Shown here piece by piece: positions 51,368 through 63,223 of a stretch of DNA of 64,000 nucleotides (position 1 is the first letter of the stretch; each line of letters opens with the position of its first letter). Source of the DNA: Trichinella spiralis. Lineage: Eukaryota; Nematoda; Enoplea; Trichinellida; Trichinellidae. The stretch is from positions 10,059,112-10,123,111 of the forward strand of contig CM012953.1 in the NCBI GenBank assembly GCA_000181795.3, written 5' to 3'. The translations under genes were made by a program, and so were the position numbers. The notes under the pieces are model-generated. The model did no database searches. It was given only the letters and a program-made list of their open reading frames with translations, and was not told the origin of the DNA.

Positions 51368-51383
51368 TCTGCATTAAAACATG
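51368..51383 (-). promoter_or_regulatory. Probable trans-splice acceptor upstream of UTP18
   Basis: The minus strand reads a long T-rich tract and then TTTTAATGCAG immediately before the UTP18 open frame, within 221 bp of the stop of the upstream same-strand gene. In nematodes this is the usual position for spliced-leader addition to a downstream operon gene. No spliced leader can be shown from this sequence alone. Confidence 0.45.
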
Positions 51384-51573
51384 GAAAAAAACAGAAAATA
51401 AAGTTTCACTAAATAAAAAACAAACAGCCCAAATTTCAAAGTACAGAGGTAAAAGTATACGGCTATCAACCGTACAATTGCAAAAAATAAAAACACACTT
51501 TCTGAATTGTTTTACTGTAATAAATTTAAAATAAACTAATGCATTCTTTGAGAGAATAAAAAATCATTGTAAT

Positions 51574-52719
51574 TTATTCGCTATCACTATCACCATAATT
51601 AGTGCCGCTTCGAATACTTCTTGGAGCCATTTTTGTTTTTGCTAATTGTTTTGTAAAGCCGTGCGTTCCGTCAGTAGAAAAAATCAAATTCCTCTCTGCC
51701 AGCACTGCTTCAACTGTTTCAGTAGTAAAATCGTCGGTGCCACCAAATTCGTCAAAGCCACGGATATAAAAGACTGCTTTTCCGTGTAAGAAAAGCGCCA
51801 GCGTAGGAATAACAAAAATATTTAACTTTTTAACAATATAATCTGATTTTTCCACATTTAGTTTGCAGAACTTTGATTCTATGTGCTTCGCTGCCAATAT
51901 TTGCAAATGCTTATCAAGTATTTTGCAGCGCATTGTCGAGTCACGATAAAAATGAACTATGAAACGTTTGGAACGATTGCCGAAATCAAAAAGTTCGCGT
52001 TCAGATACTTCAGTATATTCGCCATGTCTACACAGTCGCCAGTTCTAAAATCAAAATCACATCCAAAAGGAAGCAATCAACATTTACAAATTTTATATAG
52101 CTGTTAAGAATAATCTTTAATCTTTCACAAATTGTCATAAAACAGCTCTGACTTACATCAGTATAACTTTCAGACCAATTCACTATTTAAATTACTCGAA
52201 GAAAATAAAGTATAAAATTAAAAATGCAATGAAATTATAAAATCTGAACATATAATAACACTGATGCTTATTTAACAAAGTTTAGTTCTGAACATTTAGA
52301 AAATGGTTCATTTTGAACAGCAAAACAAGAAGCTGATGTATTTACATATGTCATCTAAAAATAACTTTTAATTTACCAATTAAAATTCATAGAAAACATT
52401 TGCAGAAACTAGTTTTTAAAATATAAATAAATAATAATTTTGATAATTAGTAATAATAATAATTAGTAACATAAGTTGAACATTATCAAAAATATTTTTT
52501 AAACCAAATATAATGTTTAATATACAAATTTATAACCTCTCTTTCTTTTTCTTCCGCTTTCAGTTCTTGTAATCTTTTTTGGCGATACTGCTGCAAAACC
52601 TCATCATCTAAATTCTCCAAGCGAGCCAATTCGGCATCTACCTCATTTTCAAGTGCTGATATCACCGCATGCTGCAACTCACTTTGAACCTTAGCGTCTG
52701 CAACAATTTTATTCTCCAT
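51574..52719 (-). CDS. txndc9: Thioredoxin domain-containing protein 9 (PhLP3)
   Basis: Two exons (52537-52719 and 51574-52044) give 217 aa. An N-terminal coiled helix (QSELQHAVISALENEVDAEL) leads into a thioredoxin fold with the family hallmarks HGEYTEV, VHFYRDSTMRCKILDKHL, KFCKLNVEKS, VIPTLALFLHGKAV and GTDDFTTETVE. The end has the APRSIRSGTNYGDSDSE acidic tail. No CXXC is present, as expected for this family. TXNDC9/PhLP3 regulates the cytosolic chaperonin CCT in folding of actin and tubulin. The intron donor is a weak GTTATA, but the phase and family alignment fit it well. Confidence 0.92.
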
Positions 52720-53333
52720 TATTAATAATAAAGTTACAATAACAAACTTTAAAGATTGTCAAAAAGATCATAAAATTCTTATATTTACTACAGTAACCAA
52801 TCATGTAAATCACGTTCAATTAATAATACAAATATTTGTGAAATTAATTGAAACTACATAGTTATTTAAATTTATTAACAATTTTGATATTTTATTAAGG
52901 CAAATGTAAGCTATAACTTTTTTCTTTAATACATTTTAGCTGATAGTATTACGGGAAGCTTTAAAAAATAAATAATTTGGATTACAGTACATTGAATGCA
53001 ATACATTCAATAATAATAATAATAATAATAATTGAAAATTTCAAACATCTTAAACTTAAAAAAATAACGCATCTTAATTACAGTTAGTGATTACACGATG
53101 AAACTTTGCAGTGTAAATTTAATAAATTTTTACTATTTTATAGAAATTTAATTACTTTAAAATAATTTTCATAATATAATTGAATTTTGTAAATGTATTA
53201 ATTTAACACTGTCTGAACTATAGGAAACTTAACTGAATTGACTTTGTAAAACTATACTGTACTTGTACTTGAGTTTTGAAGCTGAAAAGTTAGTTACTGT
53301 AGTATTGTTAACGGTATAATTGTTCTGAACAAA
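52720..53333. promoter_or_regulatory. Divergent promoter of TXNDC9 and RPL23
   Basis: A 614-bp AT-rich spacer separates the two divergent start codons. It contains an (ATA)n run at about 53008-53033. The right end should carry the strong RPL23 promoter; I see no pyrimidine TOP motif that I would call. Confidence 0.5.
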
Positions 53334-54182
53334 ATGTCGAAAAGAGGTATAAATTTTCTCTTTTACAAAAGAATAAATTTGTAATTAAAATTTTTAAGGA
53401 AGAGGTGGTGCTTCCGGTTCGAAATTTCGTATTGCTCATGGTCTTCCTGTTGGGGCTGTTATTAACTGCGCTGATAACTCAGGTTTGTTTTTAACGTTTT
53501 ATGCTTGTATTTTTCAATTTTCTGTTGAACAATTGACGTCATTTTCAAAATCTTATATTAAATTATGCTTATGTTTAGTTTTAAAGGATGTTATTTTATG
53601 AAATTATTCAGACAATAAATAACTGATAACTTTCGTTCGTGTTTTTTCATTGCGCCTCACCTGCTTTTCGTTGCTTCATCTTAGTACAATTTAGGCGCCA
53701 AAAACCTTTATGTGATTGCAGTGTATGGCATTCGTGGCCGTTTGAATCGTCTTCCGGCTGCGGCTGTTGGCGACATGGTCGTCGTTTCAGTAAAAAAAGG
53801 AAAGCCAGAATTGAGGAAAAAAGGTTTTTGCCTCGCTTCTTTATACTTTATTTGTTGCAACAGTATTTTTAGTAATGCAAGCGGTAGTCATTAGGCAGCG
53901 TAAGCCATATCGACGTAAAGATGGAACTGTTGTGTATTTTGAAGACAACGCTGGGGTCATCGTTAACAACAAAGGCGAAATGAAAGGTGCGATTTCTTTT
54001 AATTCTTGATTGCTTGCATGATTTACTTGATAAAATAACAGAACAGTAAAGTAATTGTTTTGTAAATTTTAATTACACAATCAATTGTGAATATTTTAGG
54101 CTCTGCTATAACTGGTCCTGTGGCAAAGGAATGCGCAGATTTATGGCCAAGAATTGCAGCGAATGCCAGCAGCGTTGCTTAA
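53334..54182 (+). CDS. rpl-23: 60S ribosomal protein L23 (uL14)
   Basis: Five exons (53334-53346, 53399-53482, 53695-53823, 53873-53986, 54100-54182) give 140 aa, exactly the family length. The sequence reads [20 protein letters not shown], then [58 protein letters not shown] and [19 protein letters not shown]. It is an interface protein of the large subunit near the sarcin-ricin loop and the eIF6 site. The first coding exon has only 13 nt. Introns are 49-212 nt. AATAAA lies at 54211-54216. Confidence 0.98.
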
Positions 54183-54682
54183 TTGAAATCTTAATATTCA
54201 TGAATTGGAAAATAAATATTTTGGATGATGAGCGAGTTGTCTTTAAAAATCTTATATTTTTATTTAGACTGCTTTATGTAATGAAGAATTTGTTCAGTAT
54301 TTTTTAAAGAATATAAATGAATATTTAAAAAAATGAAAATTTATAAATTGTAACACTTCTGTTTGTGAAATTCACATTCGCTTTATAAAATCATTCGGAA
54401 TTTACTTTTAATTCACTTTCAGTAAATTTTAACATCATGTATTTAAATGAACAGAACTATTTTCAAGTTTGATTTGACATTTTAAATATGCCATTCGAAG
54501 AACTGTTTAATGACAAAAAACTAAAATGTAAATGAACAACGAACATTCATTTATTAATCAAGCACCTTTTCGAAGACGAAAATATCTTCACCTTCACTGG
54601 AAAAAAATTTAACAGCATTTAAAACTGATTCTAGGTTTCAGTGTAAACTGTACATCGCATTCCTTTTATGTCCTTTTGCGCA
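54183..54682. other. Convergent 3' spacer, RPL23 and UVSSA-like
   Basis: This holds the RPL23 poly(A) signal and the 3' UTR of the opposing gene. Nothing else is seen. Confidence 0.5.
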
Positions 54683-56172
54683 TTAAATCACTTCTTCAAA
54701 ATCAGATTCGTCAGAGTCTATCATAATATCTTCATCAAAGTGAATATCCTCAAATTTACGCTTCGCTAACTGTATACGTTCTAACAGACTACTGAGACGA
54801 TTTCGAATAGATTCAAATGAACTGAAAGAATTCTCCCTCAGAATAATTGCATTGTGACGTGAGTGGCTTAAAACACGATTCCAACGTCCCATTGGGGGAA
54901 GAAATTCACGACAAATTCGTAAATAGCTTTCTTTGGCTCTTTTGATAGTGTTACTATTTTCTGGTGTGCGCTGTAGAGAGGGTTTATCAAGAGAAATTTT
55001 TATGCGCACCGGCGTATCTTTTCCCGATGAAATTAATAAATTATCATCGGTAGAGCAGCTTGGTGTTACGGAGGCAGTACCACTGGTGCAGCATTCAACC
55101 AAAGGAAACAGAGAATGCAAAGCATTTTCCAATTCATTCAGCGTACTTGCAATTTCAGGCTCAACTTCTAAAAATAACTACATTACTGCATACACACTGA
55201 AAAGCATTAAACTTTTGAATGTTTTTCTAATATTATTACTTTATTTAAATAAATAATTAAATATAAATATGAATAAATAAATAAATATGAGTACGTAAAA
55301 ATATAAATGGTTATGTATGTACGTTTGTACCTCTATAAAAGTTGCTTAAGATTGGCATAAATTTACAACAAATAAATAAAATAAAAATGTCCACCTTCAA
55401 ATTCAGAACACATCTTCTTCATCACTCTTAAGTTAGGCATAAAATTGCATTGAGAATTACTAATGGGAAAGTTAGATGCGCCAACATTTTGCAAGAGACT
55501 CTAAAAAACAATTTTCAATATTAATTTGAATTGCTAACCAAAATTTAATAAACTGACGTGAACATTATAAGATAAAAAATCTTCCAAAAGTTGCAGCTCA
55601 ACATTACTACTTCCAAATTCACCAATCCACTTTTTCAATACTTCCAAAACCTGGCAAGAAAATTTTTGCTGATCATCATCTACTACTCTAGGAAGATAAT
55701 CTTGTCTCCTTTTTAGCGGTACTGTTCGAAAAACGAATTCCTAAAATGTGGAAATTATTTAAACTTCTGATAATAAACTAATATATGCCATCTTAATTAG
55801 TACCTCCATTTACTGCTACATTCATTACACAGACAAAGGGATATTTTAAGGGAAATAAATTATATAAAATGCACTTAATAAAGGATTTAACCAAAACATT
55901 ATTGATAACAATCAGTATAGCATTACCCTCAAATGAGATAGCATTTTTGATCTAAATTTGCAGCATTCTCTGAAGAGAAAGTCGATCGCATTTAGTATAT
56001 TGGGCCGAGAAGATTTTCTCGCAGATCGTACCATTTGCATGAATAGCTTATGCACTTGCACTGCGGTATCGTCTTCTTCACAAGCATTTTTCAATTTGCG
56101 AAGCTTAACCAGCTTATTATTTTCTTCCAAAATGCACTGCTTGATTAAAGTTTTGAGTGCATTCCGCTCCAT
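54683..56172 (-). CDS. UVSSA-like VHS-domain protein
   Basis: Four exons (55927-56172, 55558-55740, 55395-55500, 54683-55167) give 339 aa. The N-terminal part is helical with LKTLIKQCILEENNKLVKLR and a later AIDFLFRECCKFRSKMLSHLR, then VPLKRRQDYLPRVVDDDQ, VLEVLKKWIGEFGSSNVELQ and an acidic tail (DEDIMIDSDESDFEEVI). That order resembles UVSSA's N-terminal VHS/ENTH-like helices, a transcription-coupled repair factor that recruits TFIIH to stalled RNA polymerase II. I infer this from the motif pattern. Length is about half of human UVSSA (709 aa) and I see no C-terminal zinc-containing domain. It could be a shortened orthologue or another protein with a VHS/CID-like fold. Confidence 0.55.
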
Positions 56173-56780
56173 TCCAGAAAAAGATTATAAACAGTCTATG
56201 TCCAATGTGCTACCGTATATTATTTTCAGGTTTGAATAAATGATAAAATAAAAATAAATAATATATGTAATAAGTGTAAATATAATATATTCCAACTGTA
56301 GAAAGAAATCTGGGTTTAAGCCAATTTCCCTAACAGAACTCCACCATTTTTTGAATCTGAATTTCATTGGTTGTTACTGTAATGCGTTCTATTTGTTAAA
56401 TATTTGTTTTTATTATTGGTCAATTTTATGATTCAGTTCAAAGCTCTGTTTTTAATCTAATTTAAAAAAATTAAATAGTTTTCAAACGTACTTATTTGAC
56501 AAAATTATAATTTTCATTAATAAATTGTTTTAATGAAATTTAAGCAAAATGACTTTTTCATTTGCATTAATCAGAAATCCACCCTGGAAAATATGAGAGC
56601 GTCTATTCGGGTTTATGTGGCATGGCGACTTTGTGAAGTTAGATATGATCTTGCATAGAGTTAAAGTTGTAGTGTGTGATATTATTTATGCGGGAAGCCA
56701 TTAACCAGAAAATATGTTTGGTGTCAACATAGAATTGGTCAATCTTTGGGACTTAATGCTTCATTCAGTAGCATGAACTG
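56173..56780. other. Upstream region of the UVSSA-like gene
   Basis: AT-rich. It includes a dispersed repeat at 56303-56385 (listed separately). No coding exon is seen. Confidence 0.45.
56303..56385 (-). repeat. Dispersed repeat copy 4
   Basis: The reverse complement contains CAACCAATGAAATTCAGA, GTTAGGGAAATT and TTAAACCCAGATT, matching the family at 24911, 26579 and 26791. Confidence 0.65.
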
Positions 56781-56789
56781 TAATACAAT

Positions 56790-57430
56790 ATACAAGGTGT
56801 AACGGGCCGCTACCTCGAGCAGGCTCGTCCGCTTCTTCCACCGGGTTATTGACGCGTCCATCGCTATTTGGCGACGGGCCGGTATTGACTGGTGCATTTC
56901 CCTTCCGTTCTGTCTCGCGCTTTCCTGATGGCATTGCGACAACAAAACAACAAGCAATGAGTATATACTTTATTAGACAATCGGAAACCAGGATCGACGA
57001 CGATGTAAACACCAACTACCGTACTCCTCCTCCGATCTTCATGTCTTATTCTTCATATGGTAGCTTCAGTTTTCTTCGTCTTCATTTTCTGGAGGAAAAA
57101 TCTCATTAGCTCGGTCCGTGTCCGCTGCAAAGGCATGCAAATAAAACAAACTGTACAGCAAATGAATGAAATAGAAAACACAAGCAATGATAGTGCACCG
57201 GATTTTGTCATTGTTTGCCCAGCAGTGATTCGCTTGTCGATGGCCAGAATCGCAGATCCTGTGGCCTGGCCAGAAGTCGTGGATATCTCTGGGCACGGCT
57301 GTAGTACATTGTGTTTCGAGCCCGATCCCATGATAGAAAATAAACGGCAGTATCTTAGGTAGTGGGAACAATGCTTTCCAGCTCATCATAAACGTCTGTT
57401 ACTGGCCTCGGATCCACTGAAGCCGGCCGT
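56790..57430. other. GC-rich repeat-like block, no function assigned
   Basis: This block is conspicuously richer in G+C than the surroundings and has open frames on both strands. A plus-strand frame at 57057-57362 starts with a hydrophobic segment and runs 101 aa. A minus-strand frame near 56790-56930 reads as a charged, Gly/Pro-rich stretch that could be the start of a retroelement gag region, with an AATAAA-containing segment upstream of it. I cannot name a family. It may be a degraded mobile element adjoining the repeat array that begins at 57437. Confidence 0.25.
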
Positions 57431-57705
57431 TTCAATTGCATTGTATGCTTGGTGCATTATTGCTTATGCATTTTATTCAGGTTTAAAATTACAACTTCTT
57501 TCGTGAACTTCAAAATTATTTTATGCTCTCTCTTCAAAGCGCGAACTTATAAGCATAAAACACATAACGAGCATCGTAAAAACAAAAAAATGCTTTGTTT
57601 TTCGGCTAAACATCTCTGTGTGATGAGTGATTGATACACTGTTTGGACACAATACAAACTCTGCAACGAACACTTCGTGTCGGTGCTCATATTACTAATT
57701 CAACC

Positions 57706-57741
57706 GGTATCAGACCACGTGCATTCGGCCGTATCTGTACC
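57706..57741 (+). ncRNA. Candidate structured RNA element, copy 1
   Basis: A 36-nt hairpin: GGTA-t-CAGA pairs with TCTG-TACC (one bulged base), continued by ACG/CGT, with loop TGCATTCGGC. The flanking core is also conserved between copies. A T/A-rich stretch (TGTTGTTATAAAAATATG) follows. Whether it is transcribed is unknown. Confidence 0.3.
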
Positions 57742-58349
57742 CATGGCAAGTGTTGTTATAAAAATATGTAAGAGAAGTGCTCCAATGTTGACAACTGGAA
57801 GTTTATTTTAAATTACTTCCATAAAAGCAAATGATGTATGAATAACATCGAGAAATTACTGCAAGCTGATACCATTGCTTTGATTATCGACACAAAAGTC
57901 ATGCTTGTAACAACAAACCAGTTACATTTTAGCTTGCTAGCATCAGTGACAAATTGTAATTTTATTTATTTACATAAATGATCTCAGTTAAACTTAAAAA
58001 AGGTAAAAGAAATTATTTGGCTGCGAGACTTGCTGAATTTTCTGCAAGGGACGATGTGTACTTTACTACTGTATTTTATACAGTCTTTACTCTTTTCCTC
58101 TTGAATTTCAAAATTATCTTATGGTCACCAAAACAATAATTTATGATGATCCAACACACTGAAGGATTTGTAAAATGAGCAGTGCTTTTACGCTGGAAGG
58201 TTTGAAAACCGTTTAAAACGGAGAACTGTACCACTCCTGTGCATTTGGTACTGCATTCAAACGACACTGAGTGATGATGTGAATTGTGTTACAATTTGCA
58301 TTTGAGCATGAACTGCCCCTGTCGGTGCTCATATTACACAAATTCAACG

Positions 58350-58385
58350 GGTATCAGATCACGTGCATTCGGCCGTATCTGTACC
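58350..58385 (+). ncRNA. Candidate structured RNA element, copy 2
   Basis: The same hairpin with one loop-side change and identical stem. It is followed by TGTTGTTTTAAAAATGTATAAG. Confidence 0.3.
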
Positions 58386-58806
58386 CGTGATTAATGTTGT
58401 TTTAAAAATGTATAAGAGAAATGCTTCAATGTTTACAAGTGGATGATTATTTTCAGTTACTTCTATATTAATAATTATTCATTAATCATCTCTGTTAAAG
58501 ATAAAAAATATAAAAACAGTCCGGGTTACCTGCGCAACTTGTTCAATTTGTTGCATTGTATGCTTGGTGCATTATTGCTTATGCATTTTATTCAGGTTTA
58601 AAATTACAATTTGTTTCGTGTACTTCAAAATTATTTTATGCTCTTCAAAGAGCTAGTTTATAAGCATAAAACACATAACGAGCATCGTAAAAGCTGAAAA
58701 ATTCTGAATTTCACTAAATTTGGCGTCATTATACGCACAATGTTTGTATAGAATACAAACTCTGGTTCGAACACTTCACGTCGGTGCTCATATTACTAAT
58801 TCAACC

Positions 58807-58842
58807 GGTATCAGATGACGTGCATTCAGCCGTATCTGTACC
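58807..58842 (+). ncRNA. Candidate structured RNA element, copy 3
   Basis: The same hairpin, stem intact, with two changes in or near the loop. A B-box-like GGTTCGAACAC lies 44 bp upstream, at 58763-58773. Confidence 0.3.
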
Positions 58843-59438
58843 CATGGTTAATGCTGTTTTAGAAATATATAAGAGAAATGTTGCAACGTTGAAAAGTAAA
58901 TGATTATTTTAAATTGCTTCTTCAGCAATTAACGTTTAGCAATAACATCAGGAAATTACTGCAAACTCATTGTTTGCTTTAGTTATCGAAGCACAAAAAT
59001 CATGTTTTGAACAAAAAGTAAATTGTTATCTTTTACTATCATAAGTAAAAATTGTTATTTATTTATATGAATAACATTCGTTAAAGATGAAAAATATGAA
59101 ACAAATCCGCTAACTGCGCAACATGCTCAGTTTGTTCCATGGTTTGCTTGATGCAATGATTGAGCATTTTATTCAGGTTTTAATATACTCTTGTTTTATG
59201 AATTTCAGAATTATTTTATTATCATTAAAGCGCCAAATTACAAATATGCACCACACTGCCAGATATCTAAAAGATGGACAGTGACTCTGCTGCAAGGCTT
59301 AGAAATCCATCTCCCACACCAATTCATTGCACTTATACCCTGTGGATACAGTGAATTTAGTTCCACCGTCATGGTATTACTGCAACTCACAGTACGATTC
59401 CAACACTTCGTATCGGTGCATTTCAGACTAATCGGAGA

Positions 59439-59474
59439 GGTAACAGATCACGCGTCTTAGGCTGTATCTCCACC
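59439..59474 (+). ncRNA. Candidate structured RNA element, copy 4 (diverged)
   Basis: The hairpin is the same length but diverged: the outer GGT/ACC, AGA/TCT and inner ACG/TGT pairs remain (one as a G-T wobble), while two middle pairs are lost. Confidence 0.25.
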
Positions 59475-59560
59475 AACAGTTAATGTAATTTTAAGATGCA
59501 TAAGGGTAGCAGCTTGCCAACGTTAACACGTGAGCTACTATTTATTTTTATATGTTTCTT

Positions 59561-62500
59561 TAGCAGCTAACCATTTACTAATAACATCCGGGAATTAGAG
59601 CAAACTGATCGTTTCATTGATATGCAATATTGGTTGTGGCTCCAATTATACTTTCTTGATGCCAACAGACGGAAGTGGATTATTCACATTTTTCGTACAA
59701 ATTCTAAGGATTTTTAAAGATGTCATTTCGACTGCCTTGTGAAATGAAGAAGCTTTAACAGTTTTTCTGTTTGGTGCAAGCATAGCGTCCTTTCCGTTGG
59801 CATCTTCAAAGAAATTTACATTTTTCTACCTGACTGTATTAATACTATTCAAAACGATGTCAACCAAACAGTTGTTCCTCTCATCAAATAAATTACTTGT
59901 TTACTTACAATTTCAAATGTTATGTGCATATGGTGCGTTTCCGTTTGTAGGAAATTGTTCACGTTTGTCGTAACGGATCAGTGGATTAAGGCGATTTCAG
60001 TATAAACGGAAAACAGACAATTGACAAATTATCCGCAGCTGCAGTTGTCAGCTAAAAGCAGATGTGGCAACTAATAAATGTTAGCATCGAAATACTTTTC
60101 TAATTTTAGCGTGCGTGACCGTTCTATTCCAATCATTCTGCTTGAAATCGAAGTTTTTTTTTCATCTTTACTAAGTTTTTCGACCAGTGTTTTTTGCGTT
60201 CTATTCTTGGCTTTATTTAAATATAAAAATGAAAATGTGCAATTTTATTTATAAATAAAGAAACATTTGTTTATCTAGTTTTACGAATTGTGCAAAACTT
60301 TTTCTCAATTTCCAAAGTAAACGGACACTGGGTTGACGGAACACTGCAGTTGCAATATTTGTATTTCAATGATAAGGAAATGTGGAACATTTAGATTAAA
60401 AATCGGCGCTTATAAATTTACTGATTTATTGTATTTTAAAATTATTTTTCTTAACAATAGAAAGCCAACAAAAGTTGGTTTACTGTTGAAGTTTCCTCCA
60501 TAAAGTTGTGCCCCAATACTCACCGCATGTGTTCTCCCAAAATATGGTCATTGCTAATTATCCTCGTTGATAGCCTTCAAGCATAAATCTGTCGCTCTGG
60601 CTTTCATTCTCATTATTCTGCATGCTCAATAATTGAGCACTAGCTGGGGTTCACTGCCTGACAAAGACGGTGACATACTTTGAGACAGCGTTGCAGAAAT
60701 TCCAGGCCATTTGCATATTCAGCTTCAGCTTGACACTGTAGTGCTCGTAAGGACTGAAACGCCAACTTTGGCGGGGTAGGGTGAAGTATCTCAGACAAGT
60801 GGTGCCTATGAAGGGGCAGTGATAAATCTGGAGAACATTGCTGCAATATAGAATTGGCCGGTATCCTGGTGTGTGAAGATATCAGTCAAATCTTGGGACT
60901 GTCTTTGCGGTCTGTAAAAATTACTCCTCTTTAGAAGCGATGCTCTATGTACTGACTCGACAAAGGCACAAATTGAAGATGCTTTTGCACAGATTGTTTT
61001 AACTATTTTTTGTGTGCGTTTGATATTTTTTGTTCAGTAATGCAGTGAGATAATGAAGAAATTTGTAAAAAAATTCAATTTTTTCTTATTTCTATTTTCG
61101 GCGTTTAACAACTTAACTAGCTTGCGCAATTATTTTCTGTTGCTGGTTTTAGAAGTCACAAATTATCGTTTAAGTGGTTGAAGGACAAACAACATGTAAC
61201 TATGCCGCCTTTAACATTCATTTATTCAAAATTTTACAATATAGTATTCCAACATCTTTTCCAACAGTATAACATTATACAAGCGAAATTAATTTACACT
61301 CTAGAAAAATATGAATGGTGAACATCTGCTGGTACTATTCAGGAGTAATTTTAAAGCTGCTATCAATACTTCAGACAGAATGTTCAAATAGGACTCAAAT
61401 TTTCTTCAATACAGAATATTAAAATATGATCATATACATTACACCACGAAAGCAGTCACTTAGGCTTTGCCTTTTAGCTGACTGGAAAAATGTTCATTTG
61501 CTGACAGCAGGGGAAATCTTTTTGCCTGGCTTCTGTTCGTTAGAGCATTCACTTTTCTGTATATTGAAAACCGACTGGTAGTTTCCAAATTTGCAGATAT
61601 GCTGCCGGGATAAATCTGTAGAACAAGCTTTTCTTATTCAGCTGCTTCGCGTTTAAGATTACATTTTTCAATTTTATGTAAGATATTGCTCTATGGGGTA
61701 CAATTATGAACATGAGGAGCGAATTTCAACACAGCATTCACATTTGAGTTCGTGTGCATTACACTCCTGAATCTTCTTTTTACCTACAAAAAGAACGTCA
61801 ATGATTGTTCATAATCATGCATATTTATAATTTAATAAAACATTATTTACGCCTTCGTAAACCCATTGTTTATCTTCAAAATTTGTGTGCTTCAGCTGGT
61901 AAACTCTTCCTTCATATATTAAATTATAGTTGTTTCGAGCATTTAAAATCAAACGGCAGCTAATAGTCTACCATAAGATAGTAGATGAGAAGAATCAAAG
62001 CAAGAAGTCAAGCCCAGAAAATGAAAATGTGGTAAAATGAAGAAAGCTTCACTTTCATCTTCAGAAAACAAACAGCTTTACCGGATGTTAGAACGCAACT
62101 GTTCTATTGAAGTTTGATTGATGACTGTTTCCAAATAACCGTTTCAGTCAACAGAATTGCAAAGTGAAAGCAACTAGCATTTTTAAATTTGAAGCTTAAT
62201 AGCAAAATTTTCTTATTGTTACAATTTTGCGTATAATTTATAATAATGTTGCATCTGCTGGTCAAGCATGAGAAATTTCATTTTGCTTTGCATCGTTGCA
62301 ATCGTTGCTTTTGAAATAAAAAGTTTTCAACTTCTCTGTCATTGGATAACACTTCAAAAAGTAACAATTTAACAGTTGCAATATTTATCATGTGCTGTTG
62401 CTAAGCAAATGATGATTTTAATAGAAAGATAAAATTCACAACTGCCAATTTCTCCAAAACAGCAGTTGTTGAACTGACACTAGGAATGATTAGTATTAAA

Positions 62501-62614
62501 GAAAGCTAAATACTTTCCTTATTTTAACAAGTGCTACATTACATAGTAAAAATTCTTTTTTGTTTTCAATCAAAACATTTTACATTGTTTTTAATGAAAA
62601 AAATACTTGAATAG
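59561..62614. other. Gene-poor AT-rich region
   Basis: Most of this is AT-rich with no supported gene. At about 60640-60900 (minus strand) there is a protein-like open stretch of about 80 codons containing LAFQSLRALQCQAEAEYANG and FLQRCLKVCHRLCQAV. It could be an exon or a pseudogene remnant, but I find no convincing partner exon and do not recognise it. Confidence 0.4.
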
Positions 62615-62690
62615 GGATAGTCCAGACCGGTCCAACGTTACTCTTATTGGTCGTTGACCGCGCTATTTTATTGGGCCGCCTGGTCGTTGT
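62615..62690 (-). repeat. Dispersed repeat (second family), copy B
   Basis: Contains GGTCCAACGTTACTCTTATT, then GGTCGTTGACC and GCTATTTTA, matching 31335-31400 with scattered differences. Several further ATTGG motifs follow up to 62760. Confidence 0.55.
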
Positions 62691-63195
62691 CTTATTGGTT
62701 TTCCTTGTCTAATTGCTCATTGATTCAAATCTTTCCATTGTGATTAGCTGTAATATTTTTTCATTTCATTGGTTCAAATATTCCATTAAGGGTTACGCAA
62801 CTTTAATAGTAGTGACGTTACATTAATAATGGAGATATTTATTATTCAAAATTTTTATTGTTTGAAGTTTAGTCATTGAAATTCTGTTTATTTAAATATA
62901 TTGTTTGTGGTGAAGTTCATACTTTTTCATGATCAGCATCCCGAAAATAATTTTTATCATTGTTCTCTATTTTATTGTATTAAAGTGACGTTATACCAAA
63001 TGCGATAGCAACAATTCAGAAAAAGCAATACAAAAAAGAAGTTAAATAGTGATTTTTATTTTTCACTAGCCAACAGCAGCAGCAACAACAACAAGAACAA
63101 CAATAAAAAACAACAGTGAACAGCATTAACAAAGCGGAAACAACGAAAAAGCAAGAAACTAAATAACAGAATACAGTGCAATACAATAAATATAT

Positions 63196-63223
63196 AATAC
63201 AATACAATACAATACAATACAAT
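63196..63223. repeat. (ATACA)n pentanucleotide microsatellite
   Basis: Five to six tandem ATACA units next to the MULE remnant. Confidence 0.9.

Larger units (their letters stand above)
57437..59560. repeat. ~1.1 kb duplicated array with four hairpin copies
   Basis: The stretch from 57437 (GCATTGTATGCTTGGTGCAT and following) is repeated almost exactly from 58552, about 1,115 bp later. Each unit contains two diverged half-units, so a conserved core (TCGGTGC...GGTATCAGA...TATCTGTACC) occurs four times, at about 57680, 58322, 58781 and 59413. Spacing between cores is 644, 457 and 632 bp. The fourth copy is the most divergent. No protein frame is shared. Confidence 0.75.

Noticed and set aside
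51372-51374. Upstream ATG as the UTP18 start
   Set aside because: It overlaps the TTTTAATGCAG acceptor and would be removed or disrupted by splicing at that site; the next in-frame ATG at 51353 is preferred.
57057-57362. 101-aa plus-strand frame with hydrophobic start as a secreted protein gene
   Set aside because: It overlaps equally open minus-strand frames in a GC-rich repeat-like block, and no family resemblance is seen; kept only as an unassigned block.
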